From Megalopta genalis (Eukaryota; Arthropoda; Insecta; Hymenoptera; Halictidae), in NCBI RefSeq assembly GCF_051020955.1, contig NW_027476190.1, forward strand, positions 372,001-436,000: a stretch of DNA of 64,000 nucleotides. The letters are read 5' to 3'. This document shows positions 49,590 to 62,486 of the stretch, piece by piece; position 1 is the first letter of the stretch; each line of letters begins with the position of its first letter. Position numbers and translations under genes: made by a program. The notes beneath the pieces are model-generated. The model was given only the letters and a program-made list of their open reading frames with translations. It had not been told where the DNA came from and ran no database searches.

Positions 49590-51300
49590 GCACTTTACTC
49601 TTGACATTTTACGGTTTTTTCAATTTTCTGAAAAATCCTATCATTAGATTTTTTTAAAAATACGATATTCTTGCTTAACTAACGTTTCTACATAGGGATT
49701 AAGCATTTAGAACGAAATCTAATGTCAGAAAATGGCACTTTACTCTTGACATTTTTCGGTTTTTTCAATTTTCTGGAAAATCCTATCATTAGATTTTTTT
49801 AAAAATACGATATTCTTGCTTAACTAACGTTTTTACATAGGGATTAAGCATTTAGAACGAAATCTAATGTAGGAAAATGGTACTTTACTCTTGATCGGTA
49901 CGTTGGGACTTTGAAAATATTCGGGCGTTCCAATCGCTCGTCTGTTGCATCATAGCGCGTCTCGGCGCAATCGACCGATTCGCTCGATCCATTATTTTCG
50001 ATTTACGGCTAAAATAAATTTTTCTCATTTTATTCAATAACATATTCTTGCTTAAATAACTTTTTTACATAGGGATTAAGCATTTAGAACGATACATTGT
50101 TTAAAATAAGGGCACTTTACTCTTGACATTTTACGGTTTTTTCAATTTTCTGAAAAATCCTATCATTAGATTTTTTTAAGAATACGATATTCTTGCTTAA
50201 CTAACGTTTCTACATAGGGATTAAGCATTTAGAACGAAATCTAATGTCAGAAAATGGCACTTTACTCTTGACATTTTTCGGTTTTTTCAATTTTCTGAAA
50301 AATCCTATCATTAGATTTTTTTAAAAATACGATATTCTTGCTTAACTAACGTTTCTACATAGGGATTAAGCATTTAGAACGAAATCTAATGTCAGAAAAT
50401 GGCACTTTACTCTTGACATTTTTCGGTTTTTTCAATTTTCTGGGAAATCCTATCATTAGATTTTTTTAAAAATACGATATTCTTGCTTAACTAACGTTTT
50501 TACATAGGGATTAAGCATTTAGAACGAAATCTAATGTAGGAAAATGGTACTTTACTCTTGATCGGTACGTTGGCACTTTGAAAATATTCGGGCGTTCCAA
50601 TCGCTCGTCTGTTGCATCATAGCGCGTCTCGGCGCAATCGACCGATTCGCTCGATCCATTATTTTCGATTTACGGCTAAAATAAATTTTTCTCATTTTAT
50701 TCAATAACATATTCCTGCTAAAATAACTTTTTTACATAGGGATTAAGCATTTAGAACGATACATTGTTTAAAATAAGGGCACTTTACTCTTGACATTTTA
50801 CGGTTTTTTCAATTTTCTGAAAAATCCTATCATTAGATTTTTTTAAAAATACGATATTCTTGCTTAACTAACGTTTCTACATAGGGATTAAGCATTTAGA
50901 ACGAAATCTAATGTCAGAAAATGGCACTTTACTCTTGACATTTTTCGGTTTTTTCAATTTTCTGGAAAATCCTATCATTAGATTTTTTTAAAAATACGAT
51001 ATTCTTGCTTAACTAACGTTTTTACATAGGGATTAAGTATTTAGAACGAAATCTAATGTAGGAAAATGGTACTTTACTCTTGATCGGTACGTTGGGACTT
51101 TGAAAATATTCGGGCGTTCCAATCGCTCGTCTGTTGCATCATAGCGCGTCTCGGCGCAATCGACCGATTCGCTCGATCCATTATTTTCGATTTACGGCTA
51201 AAATAAATTTTTCTAATTTTTTTCAATAACATATTCCTGCTAAAATAACTTTTTTACATAGGGATTAAGCATTTAGAACGATACATTGTTTAAAATAAGG
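49590..51300 (+). repeat. 1711-bp block (b, 3S H/c, a)
   Basis: Units start at 49590 (G/b), 50112 (three S, H/c) and 50779 (G/a). The last S at 50924 carries taagtattt, the mark of L' units, but the long module at 51069 has the standard core. It therefore resembles the first three units of the 2211-bp block with L' swapped for L. Confidence 0.93.
50112..50778 (+). repeat. 667-bp three-S unit, L type H/c
   Basis: S starts are 50112 (aagaat), 50257 and 50402 (ctgggaaat); L is at 50547 with the hybrid ggcactttg. Confidence 0.95.
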
Positions 51301-51822
51301 GCACTTTACTCTTGACATTTTACGGTTTTTTCAATTTTCTGAAAAATCCTATCATTAGATTTTTTTAAAAATACGATATTCTTGCTTAACTAACGTTTCT
51401 ACATAGGGATTAAGCATTTAGAACGAAATCTAATGTCAGAAAATGGCACTTTACTCTTGACATTTTTCGGTTTTTTCAATTTTCTGGAAAATCCTATCAT
51501 TAGATTTTTTTAAAAATACGATATTCTTGCTTAACTAACGTTTTTACATAGGGATTAAGCATTTAGAACGAAATCTAATGTAGGAAAATGGTACTTTACT
51601 CTTGATCGGTACGTTGGGACTTTGAAAATATTCGGGCGTTCCAATCGCTCGTCTGTTGCATCATAGCGCGTCTCGGCGCAATCGACCGATTCGCTCGATC
51701 CATTATTTTCGATTTACGGCTAAAATAAATTTTTCTCATTTTATTCAATAACATATTCTTGCTTAAATAACTTTTTTACATAGGGATTAAGCATTTAGAA
51801 CGATACATTGTTTAAAATAAGG

Positions 51823-52489
51823 GCACTTTACTCTTGACATTTTACGGTTTTTTCAATTTTCTGAAAAATCCTATCATTAGATTTTTTTAAGAATACGATA
51901 TTCTTGCTTAACTAACGTTTCTACATAGGGATTAAGCATTTAGAACGAAATCTAATGTCAGAAAATGGCACTTTACTCTTGACATTTTTCGGTTTTTTCA
52001 ATTTTCTGAAAAATCCTATCATTAGATTTTTTTAAAAATACGATATTCTTGCTTAACTAACGTTTCTACATAGGGATTAAGCATTTAGAACGAAATCTAA
52101 TGTCAGAAAATGGCACTTTACTCTTGACATTTTTCGGTTTTTTCAATTTTCTGGGAAATCCTATCATTAGATTTTTTTAAAAATACGATATTCTTGCTTA
52201 ACTAACGTTTTTACATAGGGATTAAGCATTTAGAACGAAATCTAATGTAGGAAAATGGTACTTTACTCTTGATCGGTACGTTGGCACTTTGAAAATATTC
52301 GGGCGTTCCAATCGCTCGTCTGTTGCATCATAGCGCGTCTCGGCGCAATCGACCGATTCGCTCGATCCATTATTTTCGATTTACGGCTAAAATAAATTTT
52401 TCTCATTTTATTCAATAACATATTCCTGCTAAAATAACTTTTTTACATAGGGATTAAGCATTTAGAACGATACATTGTTTAAAATAAGG
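51823..52489 (+). repeat. 667-bp three-S unit, L type H/c
   Basis: S starts are 51823 (aagaat), 51968 and 52113 (ctgggaaat); L is at 52258. Confidence 0.95.
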
Positions 52490-52779
52490 GCACTTTACTC
52501 TTGACATTTTACGGTTTTTTCAATTTTCTGAAAAATCCTATCATTAGATTTTTTTAAAAATACGATATTCTTGCTTAACTAACGTTTCTACATAGGGATT
52601 AAGCATTTAGAACGAAATCTAATGTCAGAAAATGGCACTTTACTCTTGACATTTTTCGGTTTTTTCAATTTTCTGGAAAATCCTATCATTAGATTTTTTT
52701 AAAAATACGATATTCTTGCTTAACTAACGTTTTTACATAGGGATTAAGTATTTAGAACGAAATCTAATGTAGGAAAATG

Positions 52780-52989
52780 GTACTTTACTCTTGATCGGTA
52801 CGTTGGGACTTTGAAAATATTCGGGCGTACGCGGCGCGCTCGGCGCTTCGAACAGCTCCGGTGTCCCCATTATTTTCGATTTACGGCTAAAATAAATTTT
52901 TCTAATTTTTTTCAATAACATATTCCTGCTAAAATAACTTTTTTACATAGGGATTAAGCATTTAGAACGATACATTGTTTAAAATAAGG
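52780..52989 (+). repeat. L' module
   Basis: It belongs to the second L' subtype, with an ordinary first S at 52490 and a taagtattt last S at 52635. The chance minus-strand frame is at 52733-52921. Confidence 0.93.
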
Positions 52990-53511
52990 GCACTTTACTC
53001 TTGACATTTTACGGTTTTTTCAATTTTCTGAAAAATCCTATCATTAGATTTTTTTAAAAATACGATATTCTTGCTTAACTAACGTTTCTACATAGGGATT
53101 AAGCATTTAGAACGAAATCTAATGTCAGAAAATGGCACTTTACTCTTGACATTTTTCGGTTTTTTCAATTTTCTGGGAAATCCTATCATTAGATTTTTTT
53201 AAAAATACGATATTCTTGCTTAACTAACGTTTTTACATAGGGATTAAGCATTTAGAACGAAATCTAATGTAGGAAAATGGTACTTTACTCTTGATCGGTA
53301 CGTTGGGACTTTGAAAATATTCGGGCGTTCCAATCGCTCGTCTGTTGCATCATAGCGCGTCTCGGCGCAATCGACCGATTCGCTCGATCCATTATTTTCG
53401 ATTTACGGCTAAAATAAATTTTTCTAATTTTTTTCAATAACATATTCCTGCTAAAATAACTTTTTTACATAGGGATTAAGCATTTAGAACGATACATTGT
53501 TTAAAATAAGG

Positions 53512-54555
53512 GCACTTTACTCTTGACATTTTACGGTTTTTTCAATTTTCTGAAAAATCCTATCATTAGATTTTTTTAAAAATACGATATTCTTGCTTAA
53601 CTAACGTTTCTACATAGGGATTAAGCATTTAGAACGAAATCTAATGTCAGAAAATGGCACTTTACTCTTGACATTTTTCGGTTTTTTCAATTTTCTGGGA
53701 AATCCTATCATTAGATTTTTTTAAAAATACGATATTCTTGCTTAACTAACGTTTTTACATAGGGATTAAGCATTTAGAACGAAATCTAATGTAGGAAAAT
53801 GGTACTTTACTCTTGATCGGTACGTTGGGACTTTGAAAATATTCGGGCGTTCCAATCGCTCGTCTGTTGCATCATAGCGCGTCTCGGCGCAATCGACCGA
53901 TTCGCTCGATCCATTATTTTCGATTTACGGCTAAAATAAATTTTTCTAATTTTTTTCAATAACATATTCCTGCTAAAATAACTTTTTTACATAGGGATTA
54001 AGCATTTAGAACGATACATTGTTTAAAATAAGGGCACTTTACTCTTGACATTTTACGGTTTTTTCAATTTTCTGAAAAATCCTATCATTAGATTTTTTTA
54101 AAAATACGATATTCTTGCTTAACTAACGTTTCTACATAGGGATTAAGCATTTAGAACGAAATCTAATGTCAGAAAATGGCACTTTACTCTTGACATTTTT
54201 CGGTTTTTTCAATTTTCTGGGAAATCCTATCATTAGATTTTTTTAAAAATACGATATTCTTGCTTAACTAACGTTTTTACATAGGGATTAAGCATTTAGA
54301 ACGAAATCTAATGTAGGAAAATGGTACTTTACTCTTGATCGGTACGTTGGCACTTAGAAAATATTCGGGCGTTCCAATCGCTCGTCTGTTGCATCATAGC
54401 GCGTCTCGGCGCAATCGACCGATTCGCTCGATCCATTATTTTCGATTTACGGCTAAAATAAATTTTTCTCATTTTATTCAATAACATATTCCTGCTAAAA
54501 TAACTTTTTTACATAGGGATTAAGCATTTAGAACGATACATTGTTTAAAATAAGG
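53512..54555 (+). repeat. Two 522-bp units (G/a, C/c)
   Basis: Units start at 53512 and 54034. With the a-type unit at 52990 they again give the a-a-C/c order of the 1566-bp blocks. Confidence 0.93.
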
Positions 54556-56266
54556 GCACTTTACTCTTGACATTTTACGGTTTTTTCAATTTTCTGAAAA
54601 ATCCTATCATTAGATTTTTTTAAAAATACGATATTCTTGCTTAACTAACGTTTCTACATAGGGATTAAGCATTTAGAACGAAATCTAATGTCAGAAAATG
54701 GCACTTTACTCTTGACATTTTTCGGTTTTTTCAATTTTCTGGAAAATCCTATCATTAGATTTTTTTAAAAATACGATATTCTTGCTTAACTAACGTTTTT
54801 ACATAGGGATTAAGCATTTAGAACGAAATCTAATGTAGGAAAATGGTACTTTACTCTTGATCGGTACGTTGGGACTTTGAAAATATTCGGGCGTTCCAAT
54901 CGCTCGTCTGTTGCATCATAGCGCGTCTCGGCGCAATCGACCGATTCGCTCGATCCATTATTTTCGATTTACGGCTAAAATAAATTTTTCTCATTTTATT
55001 CAATAACATATTCTTGCTTAAATAACTTTTTTACATAGGGATTAAGCATTTAGAACGATACATTGTTTAAAATAAGGGCACTTTACTCTTGACATTTTAC
55101 GGTTTTTTCAATTTTCTGAAAAATCCTATCATTAGATTTTTTTAAGAATACGATATTCTTGCTTAACTAACGTTTCTACATAGGGATTAAGCATTTAGAA
55201 CGAAATCTAATGTCAGAAAATGGCACTTTACTCTTGACATTTTTCGGTTTTTTCAATTTTCTGAAAAATCCTATCATTAGATTTTTTTAAAAATACGATA
55301 TTCTTGCTTAACTAACGTTTCTACATAGGGATTAAGCATTTAGAACGAAATCTAATGTCAGAAAATGGCACTTTACTCTTGACATTTTTCGGTTTTTTCA
55401 ATTTTCTGGGAAATCCTATCATTAGATTTTTTTAAAAATACGATATTCTTGCTTAACTAACGTTTTTACATAGGGATTAAGCATTTAGAACGAAATCTAA
55501 TGTAGGAAAATGGTACTTTACTCTTGATCGGTACGTTGGGACTTTGAAAATATTCGGGCGTTCCAATCGCTCGTCTGTTGCATCATAGCGCGTCTCGGCG
55601 CAATCGACCGATTCGCTCGATCCATTATTTTCGATTTACGGCTAAAATAAATTTTTCTAATTTTTTTCAATAACATATTCCTGCTAAAATAACTTTTTTA
55701 CATAGGGATTAAGCATTTAGAACGATACATTGTTTAAAATAAGGGCACTTTACTCTTGACATTTTACGGTTTTTTCAATTTTCTGAAAAATCCTATCATT
55801 AGATTTTTTTAAAAATACGATATTCTTGCTTAACTAACGTTTCTACATAGGGATTAAGCATTTAGAACGAAATCTAATGTCAGAAAATGGCACTTTACTC
55901 TTGACATTTTTCGGTTTTTTCAATTTTCTGGGAAATCCTATCATTAGATTTTTTTAAAAATACGATATTCTTGCTTAACTAACGTTTTTACATAGGGATT
56001 AAGCATTTAGAACGAAATCTAATGTAGGAAAATGGTACTTTACTCTTGATCGGTACGTTGGGACTTTGAAAATATTCGGGCGTTCCAATCGCTCGTCTGT
56101 TGCATCATAGCGCGTCTCGGCGCAATCGACCGATTCGCTCGATCCATTATTTTCGATTTACGGCTAAAATAAATTTTTCTAATTTTTTTCAATAACATAT
56201 TCCTGCTAAAATAACTTTTTTACATAGGGATTAAGCATTTAGAACGATACATTGTTTAAAATAAGG
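54556..56266 (+). repeat. 1711-bp block variant (b, 3S a, a)
   Basis: Units start at 54556 (G/b), 55078 (three S, G/a) and 55745 (G/a). It matches 60776-62486 in order; the third unit is type G/a in place of the usual C/c. Confidence 0.93.
55078..55744 (+). repeat. 667-bp three-S unit, L type G/a
   Basis: S starts are 55078 (aagaat), 55223 and 55368 (ctgggaaat); L is at 55513. Confidence 0.95.
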
Positions 56267-56788
56267 GCACTTTGCTCTTGACATTTTTCGGTTTTTTCAA
56301 TTTTCTGAAAAATCCTATCATTAGATTTTTTTAAAAATACGATATTCTTGCTTAACTAACGTTTCTACATAGGGATTAAGCATTTAGAACGAAATCTAAT
56401 GTCAGAAAATGGCACTTTACTCTTGACATTTTTCGGTTTTTTCAATTTTCTGGGAAATCCTATCATTAGATTTTTTTAAAAATACGATATTCTTGCTTAA
56501 CTAATGTTTTTACATAGGGATTAAGCATTTAGAACGAAATCTAATGTAGGAAAATGGTACTTTACTCTTGATCGGTACGTTGGGACTTTGAAAATATTCG
56601 GGCGTTCCAATCGCTCGTCTGTTGCATCATAGCGCGTCTCGGCGCAATCGACCGATTCGCTCGATCCATTATTTTCGATTTACGGCTAAAATAAATTTTT
56701 CTAATTTTTTTCAATAACATATTCCTGCTAAAATAACTTTTTTACATAGGGATTAAGCATTTAGAACGATACATTGTTTAAAATAAGG
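56267..56788 (+). repeat. 522-bp unit, first S tttttcgg
   Basis: S starts are 56267 and 56412; L (G/a) is at 56557. It has two private changes, g at 56274 and t at 56505. It precedes an L' unit, as the tttttcgg units at 5534 and 58855 do. Confidence 0.93.
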
Positions 56789-57288
56789 GCACTTTACTCT
56801 TGACATTTTACGGTTTTTTCAATTTTCTGAAAAATCCTATCATTAAATTTTTTTAAAAATACGATATTCTTGCTTAACTAACGTTTCTACATAGGGATTA
56901 AGCATTTAGAACGAAATCTAATGTCAGAAAATGGCACTTTACTCTTGACATTTTTCGGTTTTTTCAATTGTCTGGAAAATCCTATCATTAGATTTTTTTA
57001 AAAATACGATATTCTTGCTTAACTAACGTTTTTACATAGGGATTAAGTATTTAGAACGAAATCTAATGTAGGAAAATGGTACTTTACTCTTGATCGGTAC
57101 GTTGGGACTTTGAAAATATTCGGGCGTACGCGGCGCGCTCGGCGCTTCGAACAGCTCCGGTGTCCCCATTATTTTCGATTTACGGCTAAAATAAATTTTT
57201 CTAATTTTTTTCAATAACATATTCCTGCTAAAATAACTTTTTTACATAGGGATTAAGCATTTAGAACGATACATTGTTTAAAATAAGG
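56789..57288 (+). repeat. 500-bp unit with L'
   Basis: The first S at 56789 has attaaattt, the last S at 56934 has attgtctgg and taagtattt, and L' is at 57079. Confidence 0.95.
57079..57288 (+). repeat. L' module
   Basis: It has the same structure as the copy at 6346. The chance minus-strand frame is at 57032-57220. Confidence 0.93.
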
Positions 57289-59376
57289 GCACTTTACTCT
57301 TGACATTTTACGGTTTTTTCAATTTTCTGAAAAATCCTATCATTAGATTTTTTTAAAAATACGATATTCTTGCTTAACTAACGTTTCTACATAGGGATTA
57401 AGCATTTAGAACGAAATCTAATGTCAGAAAATGGCACTTTACTCTTGACATTTTTCGGTTTTTTCAATTTTCTGGGAAATCCTATCATTAGATTTTTTTA
57501 AAAATACGATATTCTTGCTTAACTAACGTTTTTACATAGGGATTAAGCATTTAGAACGAAATCTAATGTAGGAAAATGGTACTTTACTCTTGATCGGTAC
57601 GTTGGGACTTTGAAAATATTCGGGCGTTCCAATCGCTCGTCTGTTGCATCATAGCGCGTCTCGGCGCAATCGACCGATTCGCTCGATCCATTATTTTCGA
57701 TTTACGGCTAAAATAAATTTTTCTAATTTTTTTCAATAACATATTCCTGCTAAAATAAGTTTTTTACATAGGGATTAAGCATTTAGAACGATACATTGTT
57801 TAAAATAAGGGCACTTTACTCTTGACATTTTACGGTTTTTTCAATTTTCTGAAAAATCCTATCATTAGATTTTTTTAAAAATACGATATTCTTGCTTAAC
57901 TAACGTTTCTACATAGGGATTAAGCATTTAGAACGAAATCTAATGTCAGAAAATGGCACTTTACTCTTGACATTTTTCGGTTTTTTCAATTTTCTGGGAA
58001 ATCCTATCATTAGATTTTTTTAAAAATACGATATTCTTGCTTAACTAACGTTTTTACATAGGGATTAAGCATTTAGAACGAAATCTAATGTAGGAAAATG
58101 GTACTTTACTCTTGATCGGTACGTTGGGACTTTGAAAATATTCGGGCGTTCCAATCGCTCGTCTGTTGCATCATAGCGCGTCTCGGCGCAATCGACCGAT
58201 TCGCTCGATCCATTATTTTCGATTTACGGCTAAAATAAATTTTTCTAATTTTTTTCAATAACATATTCCTGCTAAAATAACTTTTTTACATAGGGATTAA
58301 GCATTTAGAACGATACATTGTTTAAAATAAGGGCACTTTACTCTTGACATTTTACGGTTTTTTCAATTTTCTGAAAAATCCTATCATTAGATTTTTTTAA
58401 AAATACGATATTCTTGCTTAACTAACGTTTCTACATAGGGATTAAGCATTTAGAACGAAATCTAATGTCAGAAAATGGCACTTTACTCTTGACATTTTTC
58501 GGTTTTTTCAATTTTCTGGGAAATCCTATCATTAGATTTTTTTAAAAATACGATATTCTTGCTTAACTAACGTTTTTACATAGGGATTAAGCATTTAGAA
58601 CGAAATCTAATGTAGGAAAATGGTACTTTACTCTTGATCGGTACGTTGGGACTTTGAAAATATTCGGGCGTTCCAATCGCTCGTCTGTTGCATCATAGCG
58701 CGTCTCGGCGCAATCGACCGATTCGCTCGATCCATTATTTTCGATTTACGGCTAAAATAAATTTTTCTAATTTTTTTCAATAACATATTCCTGCTAAAAT
58801 AACTTTTTTACATAGGGATTAAGCATTTAGAACGATACATTGTTTAAAATAAGGGCACTTTACTCTTGACATTTTTCGGTTTTTTCAATTTTCTGAAAAA
58901 TCCTATCATTAGATTTTTTTAAAAATACGATATTCTTGCTTAACTAACGTTTCTACATAGGGATTAAGCATTTAGAACGAAATCTAATGTCAGAAAATGG
59001 CACTTTACTCTTGACATTTTTCGGTTTTTTCAATTTTCTGGGAAATCCTATCATTAGATTTTTTTAAAAATACGATATTCTTGCTTAACTAACGTTTTTA
59101 CATAGGGATTAAGCATTTAGAACGAAATCTAATGTAGGAAAATGGTACTTTACTCTTGATCGGTACGTTGGGACTTTGAAAATATTCGGGCGTTCCAATC
59201 GCTCGTCTGTTGCATCATAGCGCGTCTCGGCGCAATCGACCGATTCGCTCGATCCATTATTTTCGATTTACGGCTAAAATAAATTTTTCTAATTTTTTTC
59301 AATAACATATTCCTGCTAAAATAACTTTTTTACATAGGGATTAAGCATTTAGAACGATACATTGTTTAAAATAAGG
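57289..59376 (+). repeat. Four 522-bp units, all type G/a
   Basis: Units start at 57289 (private g at 57759), 57811, 58333 and 58855 (first S tttttcgg). The last two plus the following L' unit make a 1544-bp block equal in order to 55745-57288. Confidence 0.93.
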
Positions 59377-59876
59377 GCACTTTACTCTTGACATTTTACG
59401 GTTTTTTCAATTTTCTGAAAAATCCTATCATTAAATTTTTTTAAAAATACGATATTCTTGCTTAACTAACGTTTCTACATAGGGATTAAGCATTTAGAAC
59501 GAAATCTAATGTCAGAAAATGGCACTTTACTCTTGACATTTTTCGGTTTTTTCAATTGTCTGGAAAATCCTATCATTAGATTTTTTTAAAAATACGATAT
59601 TCTTGCTTAACTAACGTTTTTACATAGGGATTAAGTATTTAGAACGAAATCTAATGTAGGAAAATGGTACTTTACTCTTGATCGGTACGTTGGGACTTTG
59701 AAAATATTCGGGCGTACGCGGCGCGCTCGGCGCTTCGAACAGCTCCGGTGTCCCCATTATTTTCGATTTACGGCTAAAATAAATTTTTCTAATTTTTTTC
59801 AATAACATATTCCTGCTAAAATAACTTTTTTACATAGGGATTAAGCATTTAGAACGATACATTGTTTAAAATAAGG
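59377..59876 (+). repeat. 500-bp unit with L'
   Basis: The first S at 59377 has attaaattt, the last S at 59522 has attgtctgg and taagtattt, and L' is at 59667. Confidence 0.95.
59667..59876 (+). repeat. L' module
   Basis: It has the same structure as the copy at 6346. The chance minus-strand frame is at 59620-59808. Confidence 0.93.
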
Positions 59877-60253
59877 GCACTTTACTCTTGACATTTTTCG
59901 GTTTTTTCAATTTTCTGGGAAATCCTATCATTAGATTTTTTTAAAAATACGATATTCTTGCTTAACTAACGTTTTTACATAGGGATTAAGCATTTAGAAC
60001 GAAATCTAATGTAGGAAAATGGTACTTTACTCTTGATCGGTACGTTGGGACTTTGAAAATATTCGGGCGTTCCAATCGCTCGTCTGTTGCATCATAGCGC
60101 GTCTCGGCGCAATCGACCGATTCGCTCGATCCATTATTTTCGATTTACGGCTAAAATAAATTTTTCTAATTTTTTTCAATAACATATTCCTGCTAAAATA
60201 ACTTTTTTACATAGGGATTAAGCATTTAGAACGATACATTGTTTAAAATAAGG
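59877..60253 (+). repeat. 377-bp single-S unit, the only one seen
   Basis: One S (59877-60021) is followed by L (60022, G/a). The S has tttttcgg, ctgggaaat, gtttttacat and a taggaaaat end, so it is a last-position S; the first S is missing. Loss of one module by unequal exchange is the simplest explanation. Confidence 0.95.
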
Positions 60254-60775
60254 GCACTTTACTCTTGACATTTTACGGTTTTTTCAATTTTCTGAAAAAT
60301 CCTATCATTAGATTTTTTTAAAAATACGATATTCTTGCTTAACTAACGTTTCTACATAGGGATTAAGCATTTAGAACGAAATCTAATGTCAGAAAATGGC
60401 ACTTTACTCTTGACATTTTTCGGTTTTTTCAATTTTCTGGGAAATCCTATCATTAGATTTTTTTAAAAATACGATATTCTTGCTTAACTAACGTTTTTAC
60501 ATAGGGATTAAGCATTTAGAACGAAATCTAATGTAGGAAAATGGTACTTTACTCTTGATCGGTACGTTGGCACTTAGAAAATATTCGGGCGTTCCAATCG
60601 CTCGTCTGTTGCATCATAGCGCGTCTCGGCGCAATCGACCGATTCGCTCGATCCATTATTTTCGATTTACGGCTAAAATAAATTTTTCTCATTTTATTCA
60701 ATAACATATTCCTGCTAAAATAACTTTTTTACATAGGGATTAAGCATTTAGAACGATACATTGTTTAAAATAAGG
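60254..60775 (+). repeat. 522-bp unit, L type C/c
   Basis: S starts are 60254 and 60399 (ctgggaaat); L is at 60544. Confidence 0.93.
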
Positions 60776-62486
60776 GCACTTTACTCTTGACATTTTACGG
60801 TTTTTTCAATTTTCTGAAAAATCCTATCATTAGATTTTTTTAAAAATACGATATTCTTGCTTAACTAACGTTTCTACATAGGGATTAAGCATTTAGAACG
60901 AAATCTAATGTCAGAAAATGGCACTTTACTCTTGACATTTTTCGGTTTTTTCAATTTTCTGGAAAATCCTATCATTAGATTTTTTTAAAAATACGATATT
61001 CTTGCTTAACTAACGTTTTTACATAGGGATTAAGCATTTAGAACGAAATCTAATGTAGGAAAATGGTACTTTACTCTTGATCGGTACGTTGGGACTTTGA
61101 AAATATTCGGGCGTTCCAATCGCTCGTCTGTTGCATCATAGCGCGTCTCGGCGCAATCGACCGATTCGCTCGATCCATTATTTTCGATTTACGGCTAAAA
61201 TAAATTTTTCTCATTTTATTCAATAACATATTCTTGCTTAAATAACTTTTTTACATAGGGATTAAGCATTTAGAACGATACATTGTTTAAAATAAGGGCA
61301 CTTTACTCTTGACATTTTACGGTTTTTTCAATTTTCTGAAAAATCCTATCATTAGATTTTTTTAAGAATACGATATTCTTGCTTAACTAACGTTTCTACA
61401 TAGGGATTAAGCATTTAGAACGAAATCTAATGTCAGAAAATGGCACTTTACTCTTGACATTTTTCGGTTTTTTCAATTTTCTGAAAAATCCTATCATTAG
61501 ATTTTTTTAAAAATACGATATTCTTGCTTAACTAACGTTTCTACATAGGGATTAAGCATTTAGAACGAAATCTAATGTCAGAAAATGGCACTTTACTCTT
61601 GACATTTTTCGGTTTTTTCAATTTTCTGGGAAATCCTATCATTAGATTTTTTTAAAAATACGATATTCTTGCTTAACTAACGTTTTTACATAGGGATTAA
61701 GCATTTAGAACGAAATCTAATGTAGGAAAATGGTACTTTACTCTTGATCGGTACGTTGGGACTTTGAAAATATTCGGGCGTTCCAATCGCTCGTCTGTTG
61801 CATCATAGCGCGTCTCGGCGCAATCGACCGATTCGCTCGATCCATTATTTTCGATTTACGGCTAAAATAAATTTTTCTAATTTTTTTCAATAACATATTC
61901 CTGCTAAAATAACTTTTTTACATAGGGATTAAGCATTTAGAACGATACATTGTTTAAAATAAGGGCACTTTACTCTTGACATTTTACGGTTTTTTCAATT
62001 TTCTGAAAAATCCTATCATTAGATTTTTTTAAAAATACGATATTCTTGCTTAACTAACGTTTCTACATAGGGATTAAGCATTTAGAACGAAATCTAATGT
62101 CAGAAAATGGCACTTTACTCTTGACATTTTTCGGTTTTTTCAATTTTCTGGGAAATCCTATCATTAGATTTTTTTAAAAATACGATATTCTTGCTTAACT
62201 AACGTTTTTACATAGGGATTAAGCATTTAGAACGAAATCTAATGTAGGAAAATGGTACTTTACTCTTGATCGGTACGTTGGGACTTTGAAAATATTCGGG
62301 CGTTCCAATCGCTCGTCTGTTGCATCATAGCGCGTCTCGGCGCAATCGACCGATTCGCTCGATCCATTATTTTCGATTTACGGCTAAAATAAATTTTTCT
62401 AATTTTTTTCAATAACATATTCCTGCTAAAATAACTTTTTTACATAGGGATTAAGCATTTAGAACGATACATTGTTTAAAATAAGG
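60776..62486 (+). repeat. 1711-bp block variant (b, 3S a, a)
   Basis: Units start at 60776 (G/b), 61298 (three S, G/a) and 61965 (G/a). It is preceded by a C/c unit, as is the copy at 54556. Confidence 0.93.
61298..61964 (+). repeat. 667-bp three-S unit, L type G/a
   Basis: S starts are 61298 (aagaat), 61443 and 61588 (ctgggaaat); L is at 61733. Confidence 0.95.

Larger units (their letters stand above)
51301..53511 (+). repeat. 2211-bp block, distant third copy
   Basis: Units start at 51301 (G/b), 51823 (three S, H/c), 52490 (L' unit) and 52990 (G/a). The order equals 31560-35981, but the three-S unit carries ggcactttg here in place of ggcacttag there. Confidence 0.93.
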
